Origin: Bacteroidaceae bacterium
Lineage (GTDB): Bacteria; Bacteroidota; Bacteroidia; Bacteroidales; Bacteroidaceae
Reading direction: 5' to 3'
DNA length: 64,000 bases
NCBI GenBank assembly: GCA_017470425.1
Contig: JAFUYT010000032.1
Location: 62,001-126,000, forward strand
A program made the translations under genes and the position numbers. Below, in pieces: positions 46,565 through 55,848 of this stretch. Every line of letters begins with the position of its first letter. The first letter of the stretch is position 1. The notes under the pieces were generated by a model. The model was not told the origin of the DNA, searched no databases, and worked only from the letters and a program-made list of their open reading frames with translations.

Positions 46565-47464
46565 ATGAAAAAGATTCGTGCAGCCGTAGTGGGTTACGGC
46601 AATATTGGGAAATATACGGTGGAGGCTCTTCTGGAGGCTCCGGACTTCGAGATTGCGGGCATCGTGCGCCGTCGCGGTGCGGAGGACTGCCCCAAGGAGT
46701 TAGAGGGCTTCAAGGTGGTGAAGGATATCCGCGAGCTGGAGGGCGTTGATGTGGCCATTCTGGCCACGCCGACGCGTAGCGTAGAGGCATACGCCAAGGA
46801 CATCCTGGCACTGGGCATTAACACGGTGGATTCGTTTGACATCCACACGCAGATTGTGTCGCTGCGCCGCTCTCTCGACGCTGCCGCCAAAGCGGGCAAC
46901 GCCGTGAGCATCATCAGTGCAGGATGGGATCCGGGTTCGGATAGCATCGTGCGCACGCTCATGGAGAGTCTGGCACCAAAGGGTATCACCTACACGAACT
47001 TCGGTCCCGGTCGCTCCATGGGGCATAGCGTTTGCGTCCGTTCCAAGGCAGGAGTCAAGGACGCTTTGTCCATGACGATTCCTGTGGGGCAGGGCATCCA
47101 TCGCCGTATGGTATATGTGGAGTTGGAAGAGGGTGCTGATTTGGACGAGGTCACGGCAGCCATCAAGGCCGACCCCTATTTCGCTTCCGACGAGACCCAT
47201 GTGTTCCAGGTCGAAAGCGTGGATGCGCTGAACGATGTGGGGCATGGCGTGAACCTCGTTCGCAAGGGCGTTTCAGGTCAGACCCATAATCAGCTCTTTG
47301 AGTTCAATATGAAAATTAACAACCCCGCCCTCACAGCGCAGGTGCTGGTGAACGTGGCCCGTGCCTCGATGCGCCAGCAACCCGGTTGCTACACGATGAT
47401 AGAGATTCCCGTCATCGATCTGCTGCCCGGCGACCGTGAGGCGATAGTGGGGCATTTAGTGTAA
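46565..47464 (+). CDS. ddh: meso-Diaminopimelate dehydrogenase
   Basis: A 299-residue NADPH-dependent enzyme making meso-diaminopimelate in one step from tetrahydrodipicolinate, for lysine and peptidoglycan. Rossmann motif VGYGNIGKYT (9-18), the SAGWDPGSDS active-site segment and the NFGPGRSMGHS loop are present. Its stop overlaps the ribF start by one base (TAATG), so the two are coupled. Confidence 0.96.
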   Translation: MKKIRAAVVGYGNIGKYTVEALLEAPDFEIAGIVRRRGAEDCPKELEGFKVVKDIRELEGVDVAILATPTRSVEAYAKDILALGINTVDSFDIHTQIVSLRRSLDAAAKAGNAVSIISAGWDPGSDSIVRTLMESLAPKGITYTNFGPGRSMGHSVCVRSKAGVKDALSMTIPVGQGIHRRMVYVELEEGADLDEVTAAIKADPYFASDETHVFQVESVDALNDVGHGVNLVRKGVSGQTHNQLFEFNMKINNPALTAQVLVNVARASMRQQPGCYTMIEIPVIDLLPGDREAIVGHLV

Positions 47465-48450
47465 TGGTCTGCACCATCGGCTTCTTCGATGGCGTGCATC
47501 GCGGCCATCAGTGCCTCATCCGGCAAGTGCGGGATGAGGCACTGCGGCGTGGTGCGCGTTCGCTGCTCATTACCTTTGACCGCCATCCGCGTTCGGTGTT
47601 TGCCCCAGAGAGTGTGCCGCAGCTGCTGACAACGGCCTCGGAGAAGCAGGCATTGCTGCGTGCTACGGGGGTGGATGACATCTTCGTCCTGCCCTTTGAC
47701 CGCGCTATGGCTGCGCTCACGGCGCGGGAGTTCATGCAGCGGGTGCTGAAGGAACAGCTGGGCGTCGATGTCTTGGTCATCGGTTATGATCATCGCTTTG
47801 GGAGACCTCTCTCCAATTCCCGCAGTGAGGGATTCCCAGAGTATCAGGCGTATGGGAAGGAGCTCGGCATCGAAGTGGTGCAGGCGCGGGAGCTGGAAGG
47901 CGAGCATGTCAGCAGCTCTGCCATTCGGCGGGCGCTGGCGGACGGCGATGTGGCGACGGCAGCGCGGTTGCTGGGGCGTCCTTATGAATGGAGGGGGCGT
48001 GTCGTACATGGGCACGCCGTCGGCCGCCGACTGGGCTTTCCTACGGCGAATCTCGAGGCTGTGGAGCCAGGAAAGGTGCGACCGGCGAGGGGGGTGTATG
48101 CGGCGAAGGTGCTGTTACCCGCAACTGACGTTGCGGGCACGGCGGCTGGGAGAGCAAGGGGGACCGCAACTGACGTTGCGGGCACGGCTGCTGCGGACAC
48201 GGCTGCTGCGGGCACGGGGGCTGTAGCGATGCTCAATATAGGGCATCGGCCTACGTTGGATAACGGCAGTGAACTGAGTATCGAGGCGAACCTCTTGGAT
48301 TTCTGCGGCGACCTCTACGGACAGACTCTCACCTTATTCTTTATCGCGCGCCTGCGCGAGGAACGGCAGTTCCGCAGTGAAGCAGAGCTGGCAGAACAGC
48401 TACAGCGCGATCGCGCAGCAGCTCTTGCAGCCTGCAATTCTACTCTTTAA
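47464..48450 (+). CDS. ribF: Bifunctional riboflavin kinase / FAD synthetase with palindrome insertion
   Basis: A 328-residue enzyme making FMN and FAD. The FAD synthetase domain (1-185) has TIGFFDGVHRGHQ and the SSSAIRRAL motif. The riboflavin kinase domain (about 190-320) has GRRLGFPTANL. Between the PTAN strand and the NIGHRPT strand the kinase domain carries about 35 extra residues (TDVAGTAAG and TDVAGTAAADTAAAGTG). These are written by two TGAY-loop palindromes and a GGCACGGCTGCTGC tandem repeat. The kinase core is otherwise intact, so the loop is probably tolerated. Confidence 0.93.
   Translation: MVCTIGFFDGVHRGHQCLIRQVRDEALRRGARSLLITFDRHPRSVFAPESVPQLLTTASEKQALLRATGVDDIFVLPFDRAMAALTAREFMQRVLKEQLGVDVLVIGYDHRFGRPLSNSRSEGFPEYQAYGKELGIEVVQARELEGEHVSSSAIRRALADGDVATAARLLGRPYEWRGRVVHGHAVGRRLGFPTANLEAVEPGKVRPARGVYAAKVLLPATDVAGTAAGRARGTATDVAGTAAADTAAAGTGAVAMLNIGHRPTLDNGSELSIEANLLDFCGDLYGQTLTLFFIARLREERQFRSEAELAEQLQRDRAAALAACNSTL
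48118..48226. repeat. TGAY-loop palindromes and tandem repeat inside ribF
   Basis: CCCGCAACTGACGTTGCGGG (48118-48137) and CCGCAACTGACGTTGCGG (48164-48181), each followed by GCACGG. A degenerate tandem of CACGGCTGCTGCGG follows to about 48226. The stem differs from the CCCTCGGC family but the TGAC loop and CCC/GGG ends match. Confidence 0.8.
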
Positions 48451-48468
48451 CGTATCTTTCCTACGCCT

Positions 48469-49272
48469 ATGTCAACTTTCCGCACCCACCTCCGCCAACA
48501 TCCCTTCTGGGTCTATATCCTGCTCTTCCTGTTCTGTCAGCTGGCTTCCGTGCCCGTGGGTCTGTTGATGGCGCGCTGGCTGGGGTACGACCAGATGCTG
48601 GTGGGTACACTGCTTTTCGCCAATGCGTTGGCGATCATCCTATTCCTCCTCTATCGCCCTGCGACGGTCACCTGGCAGAGTACCCTCGGCGGCGTACGGG
48701 GGCGCGGTGGCCGGCGCTCTGCTCTCGTATTCCTCTTGGCGCTGCCGACCATCCTCTTGGTGAACCTCGGTCAGGAGGCGTTTTTCCCCGATATCCCCGA
48801 CCTCGTGGGGGAAGAGACCTTGCAGGCACTGATGTACCACCCGTTGGGGCTGCTGACCATTGCCGTGTTGGGGCCGCTCAGCGAGGAACTGCTCTTTCGT
48901 GGCGGCGTGCAGTCCGACCTCTACCGCCACACTGCCCAACAGGGTACATGGGTGGCCATCGCCTTGAGTGCAGCCATCTTTGCACTCATCCACATGAACC
49001 CCGCCCAGATGCCGGCAGCCTTCCTCCTCGGGATCTTGCTCGGCTTAGCCTACTGGTGGACGGGCTCGCTGGTGGCTTCCGTCTGCATCCATGTCTTCAA
49101 CAATTCCTTTGCCTGCGTGCTTTCCCTCTTGTCGCCCGATGATGACAGCCTGATCAACTTCCTGGGCGGGTCAACGTCTGCCGGACTCACGGCTCTGATT
49201 TGTCTCTTTGCGCTCCTCTTAACCCTCCGTGCAGTGCGAAAAGAGGGTCTAAAAAGTACGGAAGAAGGCTAA
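48469..49272 (+). CDS. CPBP-family intramembrane metalloprotease
   Basis: A 267-residue membrane protein of the CAAX-protease/bacteriocin-processing (Abi) family. The motifs sit in membrane segments: SEELLFRGG (Glu139, Glu140, Arg144), FALIHMNP (His175) and CIHVFNNS (His208, Asn212). About six to seven hydrophobic segments. Roles in this family range from protein maturation to bacteriocin immunity and the substrate here is unknown. It follows ribF by 18 nt and is probably in the same operon. Confidence 0.9.
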   Translation: MSTFRTHLRQHPFWVYILLFLFCQLASVPVGLLMARWLGYDQMLVGTLLFANALAIILFLLYRPATVTWQSTLGGVRGRGGRRSALVFLLALPTILLVNLGQEAFFPDIPDLVGEETLQALMYHPLGLLTIAVLGPLSEELLFRGGVQSDLYRHTAQQGTWVAIALSAAIFALIHMNPAQMPAAFLLGILLGLAYWWTGSLVASVCIHVFNNSFACVLSLLSPDDDSLINFLGGSTSAGLTALICLFALLLTLRAVRKEGLKSTEEG

Positions 49273-49320
49273 AAAATGTTTTTTTCTATATATAATAAGG
49301 TGTAGTTCGCTTTTTTTGTG

Positions 49321-49328
49321 TAGTTTTG
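49321..49328 (+). promoter_or_regulatory. Bacteroidota -7 box for topA
   Basis: TAGTTTTG, full match to TAnnTTTG, 29 nt before the topA ATG. Confidence 0.55.
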
Positions 49329-49357
49329 CGCCCACATTTGCAAAAAGCACAAGAACT

Positions 49358-51709
49358 ATGTCTAAGAATCTTGTTATCGTAGAGTCCCCTGCCAAGGCTA
49401 AGACCATTGAGAAATTCCTTGGTAAAGACTATAAGGTGATGTCGTCGTATGGTCATATCCGTGACCTGAAGAAGAAAGACTTCAGCATCGACACCGCCTC
49501 TTTCCAACCCGAGTACGAGGTGCCAGCCGACAAGGTGCACATCGTCAGCCAGCTGAAGCAGAACGCCAAGAAATCCGATGTCATCTGGCTCGCGTCCGAT
49601 GAGGACCGCGAGGGAGAGGCTATCTCATGGCATTTGCAAGAGGTTCTGAAGCTGGATCCGAAGACCACGCGCCGCATCGTGTTCCACGAAATCACCAAGC
49701 CAGCCATCCTGGAGGCGATTGAGCATCCGCGCCACGTGGATATGGCGCTTGTAGATGCACAGCAGGCGCGCCGTGTGCTGGACCGCATCGTAGGCTTCAA
49801 GCTCTCGCCCGTGTTGTGGCGCAAGGTGAAGCCTTCGCTCAGTGCCGGTCGTGTGCAGAGCGTTGCCGTGCGCTTGATTGTGGAGCGCGAGCGCGAGGTG
49901 CAGGCTTTCAAGAGCGAAGCCACATTCCGCGTGACAGCTCTTCTGGCGCTGCCCGATGGCAACCAGCTGAAGGCTGCACTGAACCGCCACTTCCAGACAC
50001 GCGCTGAGGCGGAGGCCTTCCTTGCTTCCCTGAAGGATGCCACGCTTACCATTGAAGATATCCAGACACGCCCCGTCCGTCGCACACCGGCACCTCCCTT
50101 CACGACGAGTACCCTGCAACAGGAGGCTGCCCATAAGCTGGGCTTCCCCGTCACGCAGACGATGCTCGTAGCGCAGCATCTCTATGAGAACGGTTTCATC
50201 ACCTATATGCGTACGGACAGCGTGAACCTCTCGAAGCTCGCTCTTGGCACCAGCCGCTCCGTCATCACGGAGCTGATGGGCGAGGCCTACGTGAAGACGC
50301 GGCAGTACCACACCTCTTCGAAGGGTGCCCAGGAGGCGCACGAGGCAATCCGTCCCACCTACATGGACCGCACGGAGCTGACCTCTGCCAATCAGCAGGA
50401 GCGCCGCCTCTATGACCTCATCTGGAAACGCACCATCGCCAGCCAGATGGCTGATGCTGAGATGGAGAAGACTACCGCCACCATCCGCATCAGCGGTCGC
50501 GATGAACAGTTCGTAGCGACGGGTGAGGTCATCAAGTTCGACGGCTTCCTGAAGGTCTATCGCGAGACCGTCGAGAATGTTGACGGCGCAGAGGACAGTG
50601 CCGAGAGCTCTGCCATCCTGCCGCCGCTCACTGTCGGGGAGACTCTCAGCCGCATTGAGGTGCAGGCTACCGAACGCTTCATGCAGCATCCCCCTCGCTA
50701 CAATGAAGCCAGCCTTGTGCGCAAGCTCGAAGAGCTGGGCATCGGGCGCCCTTCCACCTACGCTCCTACCATTTCCACGATCCAGCAGCGCGAGTACGTC
50801 GTGCGCGGCGATAAGGCTGGCGAGGAACATCCTTACACGGTGCTGTCGCTGACCGGCGCCGACATCCGCGAGGAACAGCGCAGTGCCATCCTCGGCGCCG
50901 AGCGCGGACGCCTGCTCCCCACCGACACGGGCATCGTCGTCAACGATTTCCTCATGGAGAACTTCCCCTCTATCATGGATTATAACTTCACCGCCGACGT
51001 GGAGAAGGAGTTCGACGCCATCGCTGAGGGCAAGGAGGAGTGGACCGAGATGCTACAACACTTCTGGCGCGAGTTCGAGCCGCAGGTGGAGCAGTCCATC
51101 CAGACGAAGACGGAGCTCCGCGTGGGCGAACGTGTGCTGGGTACGGATCCCGAGAGCGGTCGCACCGTGAGCGTGAAGATTGGGCGCTTCGGTCCCGTGG
51201 CACAGATTGGCACTTCCGAGGACAAGGAGAAACCTCGCTTCGCGCAGCTCAAGAAAGGGCAGAGCATCGAGACGCTGACGCTCGACGAGGCGCTGGAACT
51301 CTTCCGCCTGCCGCGCACGCTGGGCGACTATGAGGGCAAGACCGTCACTGTGGGTACAGGTCGCTACGGCAACTACGTCCTCCATGATAAGGTCTTCGTG
51401 AGTATCCCCGCCGCGACCGATCCGCTGGCCATCACCCTCGATGACGCTGTCCGCCTCATCGAGGAGAAGAAGCAGAGTGAAGCTGCCCGCCACCTGAAGA
51501 CCTTCGCTGAGGACGCGAAGCTCGAGGTTCTGAACGGCCGCTACGGTGCTTATCTGGCCTACGACGGCAACAACTACCGTCTTACGAAGGCGCAGCAGGA
51601 ACACGCTACGGAGCTGACCTACGACGAGTGTATGGCCATCGTCAAGGAACAGGACGAGAAGCCTCGTAGCACAGGCGGCAAGCGCCACTTCGGCAAGAAG
51701 AAATCATAA
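49358..51709 (+). CDS. topA: DNA topoisomerase I
   Basis: A 783-residue type IA topoisomerase that relaxes negative supercoils. N-terminal Toprim LVIVESPAKAKTIEKFLG and ASDEDREGEAISWH; active Tyr283 in GFITYMRTDSVNLS. The C-terminal part has no cysteine zinc fingers. It carries repeated topoisomerase C-terminal modules of the GRYGNYV/GRYGAYL type and ends in a Lys-rich tail (GGKRHFGKKKS). The start is the ATG at 49358 (MSKNLVIVES). Confidence 0.97.
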   Translation: MSKNLVIVESPAKAKTIEKFLGKDYKVMSSYGHIRDLKKKDFSIDTASFQPEYEVPADKVHIVSQLKQNAKKSDVIWLASDEDREGEAISWHLQEVLKLDPKTTRRIVFHEITKPAILEAIEHPRHVDMALVDAQQARRVLDRIVGFKLSPVLWRKVKPSLSAGRVQSVAVRLIVEREREVQAFKSEATFRVTALLALPDGNQLKAALNRHFQTRAEAEAFLASLKDATLTIEDIQTRPVRRTPAPPFTTSTLQQEAAHKLGFPVTQTMLVAQHLYENGFITYMRTDSVNLSKLALGTSRSVITELMGEAYVKTRQYHTSSKGAQEAHEAIRPTYMDRTELTSANQQERRLYDLIWKRTIASQMADAEMEKTTATIRISGRDEQFVATGEVIKFDGFLKVYRETVENVDGAEDSAESSAILPPLTVGETLSRIEVQATERFMQHPPRYNEASLVRKLEELGIGRPSTYAPTISTIQQREYVVRGDKAGEEHPYTVLSLTGADIREEQRSAILGAERGRLLPTDTGIVVNDFLMENFPSIMDYNFTADVEKEFDAIAEGKEEWTEMLQHFWREFEPQVEQSIQTKTELRVGERVLGTDPESGRTVSVKIGRFGPVAQIGTSEDKEKPRFAQLKKGQSIETLTLDEALELFRLPRTLGDYEGKTVTVGTGRYGNYVLHDKVFVSIPAATDPLAITLDDAVRLIEEKKQSEAARHLKTFAEDAKLEVLNGRYGAYLAYDGNNYRLTKAQQEHATELTYDECMAIVKEQDEKPRSTGGKRHFGKKKS

Positions 51710-51737
51710 TTTTAAACTCTCAACTTTCAATTCCTCC

Positions 51738-52265
51738 GTGGTTCGCATCATCCTTATCGGTTACATGGGCGCTGGCAAGACGACTGTCGGCAAGGCACTG
51801 GCAGCAGAGCTCGGTGTGCCCTTCTACGACCTCGACTGGTATATCACCACCCGCTATCGCCGCACCATCCCCGAGATCTTCGCCCAGCAGGGCGAGGAGG
51901 GCTTCCGGGAGCTGGAGCGCAAGATGCTCCATGAAGCTGCAGAGTTCGAGGACATCGTCCTCAGCTGCGGCGGCGGCACACCGTGCTTCTTCGACAACAT
52001 GGAGTACATGAACTCTCTCGCCGACACCATCTACCTGAAGGCTGAGCCCGAGATCCTGGCGCAACATCTGAAGATGGGCAAGGGCAAACGCCCCCTCATT
52101 GAAGGTAAGACGCCCGAGGAACTGGAGGCTTACATTCAGGAGTCCCTGCAGGCGCGCGAGCCGTTCTACTCTCAGGCGAAATACACCCTCGACATCTCAC
52201 TCCTCGACACGTTCTCCAAGATCGATGAGTGCGTGAAAATCATCAAGGACATGCTAAAGGTTTAA
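51738..52265 (+). CDS. aroK: Shikimate kinase
   Basis: A 175-residue P-loop kinase phosphorylating shikimate in the aromatic pathway. Walker A is GYMGAGKTTVG (8-18), and the shikimate-binding region DLDWYI, the GEEGFRELE helix and CGGGTP loop are present. The start appears to be GTG (51738), with no ATG in a sensible place. speA begins 3 nt after the stop. Confidence 0.95.
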   Translation: MVRIILIGYMGAGKTTVGKALAAELGVPFYDLDWYITTRYRRTIPEIFAQQGEEGFRELERKMLHEAAEFEDIVLSCGGGTPCFFDNMEYMNSLADTIYLKAEPEILAQHLKMGKGKRPLIEGKTPEELEAYIQESLQAREPFYSQAKYTLDISLLDTFSKIDECVKIIKDMLKV

Positions 52266-52268
52266 GAC

Positions 52269-54161
52269 ATGAAAAAGTGGCGCATTGAAGACTCCGAGGA
52301 GCTCTATAACATCAAAGGATGGGGAGTCAGCTATTTCGGTATCAACGAGAAAGGGCACGTTTATGTGACGCCCAAGAAGAACAGCGTACAGGTGGACCTC
52401 AAGGAGGTCATCGACGAACTGGCCACGCGCCATGTCACGGCGCCCGTGCTGCTGCGCTTCCCCGACATTCTTGACAACCGCATTGAGAAGACCGACGAGT
52501 GCTTCCGCAAGGCGGCCAAGGAGTACGACTACCAGGCAGAGCACTTCATCATCTTCCCCATCAAGGTGAACCAGATGCGCCCCGTCGTGGAGGAGATCAT
52601 CAGCCACGGCAAGCGCTACAACCTCGGACTGGAAGCCGGCTCCAAGCCTGAGCTCCATGCCGTGTTGGCCACGAACATGGACAGTGACAGCCTCATCATC
52701 TGCAATGGTCACAAAGACCAGAACTTCATCGAGCTGGCGCTGCTGGCGCAGAAGATGGGCAAGCGTGTGTTCCTCGTCATTGAGAAGCTGCCCGAGCTGC
52801 AGATCATCGCCGAGACCGCCAAGCGGCTGGGCGTGCGCCCCAACCTGGGCATCCGCATCAAGCTCGCCGCCAACGGCAGCGGCAAGTGGAGCGAGAGCGG
52901 CGGCGACGCCTCGAAGTTCGGCCTCAACAGCTCCGAGCTGCTCATGGCGCTGCAACTGCTCGACGAGATGGGTCTGCGCGACTGCCTGAAGCTCCTCCAC
53001 TTCCACATCGGCAGCCAGATCACCAAGATCCGCCGCATCTCAACCGCCCTGCGTGAAGCCGCACAGTTCTATGTGCAGCTCCATGCGATGGGCTTCGGCA
53101 TCGAGTTCATCGACTGCGGTGGCGGACTCGGTGTGGATTACGACGGCACTCGTTCCAGCAACAGCGAGTCCAGCGTGAACTATAGCATCCAGGAGTACGT
53201 CAACGACTGCGTCTATACGCTTGTGGAAGCGGCCAACGCCAACGGCATCCCGCACCCCAATATCATCACCGAGGGCGGTCGCTCGCTGACGGCTCACCAC
53301 AGCGTCCTCATCGTGGATGTGATGGAGAGCGTCACGGCGCCCCAGATGCCGGAGGATTTCGAGCCCGGTGAGCACGACCATAAGCTCGTCCACGACCTCA
53401 CGGAGATCTGGGACAAGCTCTCCACACGCTCGCTCCTTGAGGACTGGCACGACGCTGAGGACATCCGCGAGGAGGCCCTTGACCTGTTCCGCCACGGCAT
53501 CATCGACCTGCGCACCCGCGCTCAGATAGAATCCCTCTACTGGGCTGTCAGCCATGAGGTCGCTGAACTGGCGCACCATCAGAAGCACGTCCCCGACGAG
53601 CTTCGCGCGCTGGACAAGCAGATGGCCGACAAGTACTTCTGCAACTTCTCCCTCTTCCAGTCGATGCCCGATTCGTGGGCCCTCGACCAGCTCTTCCCCA
53701 TCATGCCCATCGCCCGCCTTGGTGAGCAGCCTACGCGCAGCGCCACCCTGCAGGACATCACTTGCGACTCGGATGGCAAGATCACGACCTACGTCAACGG
53801 CGGTCACCAGACCAACTACATCCCCCTGCACCCCGTGAAGGCGGATGAGCACTACTACATCGGCGTCTTCCTCGTGGGAGCCTATCAGGAGATTCTCGGC
53901 AACATGCACAACCTCTTCGGCGACACCAACGCCGTCCACATCACCGTCAACCGCGACAACTACGAGATCGAGCAGATTATTGACGGCGAGACAGTGGCCG
54001 ATGTCCTCGAATATGTCCAGTACGACCCCAAGAAGCTTGTGCGCCGGCTGGAGATCTGGGTCAGCCGTGCCGTCAAGGACGGCAAGATTACCGAGGCAGA
54101 GGGCAAGGAATTCATCAGCAACTACCGTGCGGGGCTCTATGGTTACACCTATTTAGAGTGA
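52269..54161 (+). CDS. speA: Biosynthetic arginine decarboxylase
   Basis: A 630-residue PLP enzyme of alanine-racemase fold (class III) that converts arginine to agmatine for polyamines. The PLP lysine is Lys99 in FPIKVNQ; the phosphate-binding DCGGGLGVDYDG and the EGGRSLTAHHS segment are present. It starts 3 nt after aroK. The 34-bp repeat unit at 54167 follows its stop by only 5 nt. Confidence 0.97.
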   Translation: MKKWRIEDSEELYNIKGWGVSYFGINEKGHVYVTPKKNSVQVDLKEVIDELATRHVTAPVLLRFPDILDNRIEKTDECFRKAAKEYDYQAEHFIIFPIKVNQMRPVVEEIISHGKRYNLGLEAGSKPELHAVLATNMDSDSLIICNGHKDQNFIELALLAQKMGKRVFLVIEKLPELQIIAETAKRLGVRPNLGIRIKLAANGSGKWSESGGDASKFGLNSSELLMALQLLDEMGLRDCLKLLHFHIGSQITKIRRISTALREAAQFYVQLHAMGFGIEFIDCGGGLGVDYDGTRSSNSESSVNYSIQEYVNDCVYTLVEAANANGIPHPNIITEGGRSLTAHHSVLIVDVMESVTAPQMPEDFEPGEHDHKLVHDLTEIWDKLSTRSLLEDWHDAEDIREEALDLFRHGIIDLRTRAQIESLYWAVSHEVAELAHHQKHVPDELRALDKQMADKYFCNFSLFQSMPDSWALDQLFPIMPIARLGEQPTRSATLQDITCDSDGKITTYVNGGHQTNYIPLHPVKADEHYYIGVFLVGAYQEILGNMHNLFGDTNAVHITVNRDNYEIEQIIDGETVADVLEYVQYDPKKLVRRLEIWVSRAVKDGKITEAEGKEFISNYRAGLYGYTYLE

Positions 54162-54166
54162 GGCGA

Positions 54167-54317
54167 CCCCACCCCCCTGCCCCTCCCGAGGGAGGGGAGT
54201 AATTACTGTTCAAGAATTGTATATTTATTATAGACATTTATAGTTTTCTACACAATGGAAAATCTCTTAGTCAATCACATACAACTCCCCTCCCTCGGGA
54301 GGGGCAGGGGGGTGGGG
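54167..54317. mobile_element. Empty 34-bp inverted pair between speA and argB
   Basis: A 34-bp unit (54167-54200; CCCCACCCCCCTGCCCCTCC, GAGGGAGGGGAGT) is perfectly inverted at 54284-54317, with 83 AT-rich bp between that hold no gene of their own. It is related in design to the ends of the DUF559 cassette (CCCACCCCC, then a CCCCTC/GAGGGG hairpin). The right unit is translated as part of the argB N-terminus if the ATG at 54255 is used. Confidence 0.85.
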
Positions 54318-55178
54318 GCACCTCGGGAGGTGAAAGGTGGAGGGGTCATTGTCATCAAGGTCGGCGGCGCCGTCGTCGAAGATCCTGCGCAGCTCGCCAT
54401 CCTGCTGGATGAGTTCGTGCGGCTGGAAGGTCCGAAGGTGCTGGTGCACGGTGGCGGACGTACCGCCACCAACTTGGCGAAGCAGCTGGGCATCGAGAGC
54501 CAGATGGTGGGCGGACGCCGCATCACCGATGCCGAGATGCTGCGTGTTGTCACGATGGTCTATGGTGGCCTCGTCAACAAGAATATCGTGGCACAGCTGC
54601 AGGCCCGCGGCGTCAACGCCCTCGGCCTCACGGGCGCCGACATGAACCTGATCCGCGCCCATCGCCGTCCCGTCACCCCCGAAGGTATCGACTTCGGCTT
54701 TGTCGGCGATGTGGATTGTGCCGACGGTGCCCGCCTCGCCGAGCTCCTCGCCAGTGGCATCACCCCCGTCATCGCCCCCCTCACCCACGATGGCGAAGGC
54801 CACCTGCTGAATACCAACGCCGACACTATGGCACAAACCGTTGCCACCGCCCTCGCCGCCAGCGTCTCCCCCCCTTCTCCCTCTTCCGCCTCCTCTCCCT
54901 CTTTCCCCTCCCTTGGCAGTGTGGCCGGCGGTTTGTCCGCCGGCGTCTCCCTCACCTTCTGCTTCGAGCTCCCCGGCGTCCTCCGCGACCCTGCCGACCC
55001 TGCGAGCCTCATCCCCCGCATCACCGAATCCGACTTCCGCGCCCTCGTGGCCGACGGCGTCATCAGCGGCGGCATGATTCCTAAGCTCGAGAACGCCTTC
55101 TCCGCCCTCCGCGACGGTGTCTCCAGTGTCCGTATCACCCACATCTCCGCCCTTCAGGGAGGAACTTTGATTATGTAA
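54255..55178 (+). CDS. argB: Acetylglutamate kinase, altered N-terminus and internal insertion
   Basis: Phosphorylates N-acetylglutamate in arginine synthesis. The kinase core begins at VIVIKVGGAVVED and includes VHGGGRTATNLAKQLG, the INTNADTMAQTVA-type nucleotide region and GGMIPKLENAF. It is 307 residues against about 260 normally. The first 35 residues (IQLPSLGRGRGVGAP and on) are written by a GC-rich repeat unit; a GTG at 54330 would skip most of it. A second insert of about 25 residues (SPPSPSSASSPSFPSLG and on) includes a hairpin at 54924. The stop overlaps the sigma factor start (TAATG). The start is uncertain. Confidence 0.88.
   Translation: MENLLVNHIQLPSLGRGRGVGAPREVKGGGVIVIKVGGAVVEDPAQLAILLDEFVRLEGPKVLVHGGGRTATNLAKQLGIESQMVGGRRITDAEMLRVVTMVYGGLVNKNIVAQLQARGVNALGLTGADMNLIRAHRRPVTPEGIDFGFVGDVDCADGARLAELLASGITPVIAPLTHDGEGHLLNTNADTMAQTVATALAASVSPPSPSSASSPSFPSLGSVAGGLSAGVSLTFCFELPGVLRDPADPASLIPRITESDFRALVADGVISGGMIPKLENAFSALRDGVSSVRITHISALQGGTLIM
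54924..54944. repeat. Hairpin inside argB
   Basis: GCCGGCGG, loop TTTGT, CCGCCGGC, perfect 8-bp stem, encoding AGGLSAG in frame. The reversed atpD hairpin (21588) shows the same GGTTT-x-x-CC loop design. Confidence 0.55.
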
Positions 55179-55696
55179 TGGACTTCCGTGCCGACATCCT
55201 CTCCCATCGCGACCGCCTCTACCGTCAGGCTCTCAGCATCCTCGCCGATGCGGCCGAGGCCGAGGATGTGGTGCAGGATGTGATGCTGCGAGCGTGGGAG
55301 CATCGTGGCGAGTGGGATCAGATTGAGAATATGCAGGCGTGGCTTGCGCAGGTGTGCAAGCGCCTCGCCCTCGACAAGCGCAAGCACGCCGCCCTCCTCC
55401 GTCGCACACCCCTCTCCGATGATACCCTGGATGCTGCACGCCACACGTCGCTCTCCGGGCACGCCTCCGACATGGAGAGGCACGAGACCCTCCATCTCCT
55501 TTGCGACCTCATTGCCGACCTCCCTTCCCCCTTGGACGACCTCGTGCGGTTGCGCGATATTGAAGGTATGAGCTATCGCGACATCGCCCTGCAGCTCAGC
55601 CTCAGCGAAGACCAGGTCCGCGTCTATCTCCACCGTGCCCGTGGCAAGCTCCGCGAACGCTATCTGAAGCTCCACCGTGCCGGGCTGAACCCGTAG
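55178..55696 (+). CDS. ECF-type RNA polymerase sigma factor
   Basis: A 172-residue sigma-70 family protein with region 2 (YRQALSILADAAEAEDVVQDVMLRAWEH, about 15-45) and region 4 (about 110-160, YRDIALQLSLSEDQVRVYLHRARGKL); no regions 1 or 3. It starts within the argB stop codon, so its translation is tied to argB. The likely anti-sigma protein is the membrane protein at 55849. The regulon is unknown. Confidence 0.92.
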   Translation: MDFRADILSHRDRLYRQALSILADAAEAEDVVQDVMLRAWEHRGEWDQIENMQAWLAQVCKRLALDKRKHAALLRRTPLSDDTLDAARHTSLSGHASDMERHETLHLLCDLIADLPSPLDDLVRLRDIEGMSYRDIALQLSLSEDQVRVYLHRARGKLRERYLKLHRAGLNP

Positions 55697-55848
55697 TACG
55701 TGTACCCAACAGTACGCTACAATGCACTATAGTGTGCTCAATGGCGAGATGATTCGGGGAAAAGCAAAAAGAATGTTAAAAACGGGGAAGGGGCTGTAAC
55801 TTTTCGCCTGTTCGCTCGTCTTCCCTACAGAAACGCATCCGACGCAGT

